Origin: Gymnorhina tibicen
Taxonomy: Eukaryota > Chordata > Aves > Passeriformes > Artamidae
DNA: 64,000 nt
NCBI GenBank assembly: GCA_013399875.1
Contig: VXAZ01003270.1
Coordinates: 85,176 to 149,175, forward strand
Direction: 5' to 3'
Each line of letters begins with the position of its first letter. Positions within the stretch are counted from its first letter, which is position 1. This document shows, one piece after another, positions 63,787 to 64,000 of the stretch. The notes beneath the pieces are model-generated. The model did no database searches. It worked only from the letters and a program-made list of their open reading frames with translations, and had not been told where the DNA came from. Position numbers and translations under genes: made by a program.

Positions 63787-63825
63787 CGGAGCGTGAAGGC
63801 AAGAGGGCGAGTTGGCGAGCGCTGT

Positions 63826-64000
63826 CCCCTGATCTCCTGCTCCTCTAACCCAAGACACCAGCTATTTCTATCCACCACTTTCTGACCCCATCCTCTCCTC
63901 ATCCCCTTCCCCATCCTCCGTCCAGGTGGATTGGTTTTTTTAAGATTTTTCTTTTTGTTCGAATGCGTTCTATTCCTCACCAGCGGTGATGACCCTCCCT
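63826..64000. other. Flank of CpG island, undetermined
   Basis: This stretch is C/T-rich on the plus strand, falling back to mixed composition. The minus strand shows a donor-like CCGCTG|GTGAGG with GT at 63980-63979, so an alternative leftward first exon could start beyond the window. The plus strand also has a donor-like CCAG|GTGGAT at 63925, so direction stays open. Confidence 0.3.
63930..63934 (-). promoter_or_regulatory. Inverted CCAAT box
   Basis: The plus-strand gtggattggtttt contains ATTGG, that is CCAAT on the minus strand, in the sense expected for an NF-Y site upstream of a leftward transcript starting in the CpG island. CCAAT boxes act in either orientation, so this is only mild support for direction. 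Confidence 0.35.

Larger units (their letters stand above)
63438..63825. promoter_or_regulatory. CpG island (probable promoter)
   Basis: This segment has very high GC and dense CpG in an otherwise CpG-poor window. Examples are catccgcgccggcagctccc (63491-63510), the cccggcggggggaccg run (from 63544), the cccgggggggcgg run (63580-63592), taagcgcgcaagg (from 63694) and gggcgagttggcgagcgct (63804-63822). CpG islands of this kind mark promoters of broadly expressed, neuronal and developmental genes in birds. Long open frames across it (63338-63673 minus, 63486-63761 plus) are Arg/Pro/Ser-rich and simply reflect the lack of A/T stops. Confidence 0.85.

Overview
The window reads as anonymous, AT-rich vertebrate nuclear DNA, almost certainly from a bird. 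The main evidence is a set of CR1 LINE fragments with avian-type 3' ends, in both orientations. A complete solo LTR of the avian TGTCCTGG...CATGACA type supports this. There are no bacterial-style gene blocks, ribosome-binding sites, operons, CRISPR arrays or rRNA genes, and I recognised no tRNA. The many short open frames are what AT-rich non-coding DNA gives by chance. I could not assign any intact protein-coding gene.

Layout: 1-27.8 kb is mostly unique sequence. It holds an ancient MIR/CORE-SINE-like piece (about 2.56 kb) and CR1 fragments near 6.2, 7.8-8.4, 20.7-21.1, 22.1, 24.7 and 25.3 kb, with a possible CR1 5'/ORF1 relic near 18.0-18.5 kb. The 22.1 kb CR1 tail runs directly into a 66-base perfect ATTCT repeat. 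The same part holds two candidate exons with good splice signals (11138-11251 and 12435-12479, + strand), a 164-codon stop-free frame (15575-16069), and a coding-like coiled-coil relic on the minus strand (about 26.0-26.3 kb). 27.87-28.65 kb is an LTR-like block. 34250-34682 is a well-defined solo LTR. 42389-43840 is the largest CR1 copy (minus strand), keeping reverse-transcriptase palm motifs. From 44 to 61 kb I see little apart from a CR1 tail, TA repeats and one 136-codon ATG frame.

The right end changes character. From about 63.1 kb the sequence becomes CpG-rich, with a CpG island at about 63438-63825, GC boxes, an inverted CCAAT box and a polypyrimidine tract. Consensus splice donors on the minus strand (63256|63255 and 63131|63130) suggest a non-coding first exon of a gene transcribed leftward. 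If so, most of this window is the first intron of a large gene, which would explain the lack of coding exons. The gene cannot be named from what is visible, and a plus-strand or bidirectional promoter is not excluded.

I found no convincing undescribed biological system. The items most worth checking are the candidate exons, the coiled-coil relic, the CR1-seeded ATTCT repeat, the G-quadruplex motif at 61.8 kb and the promoter orientation.
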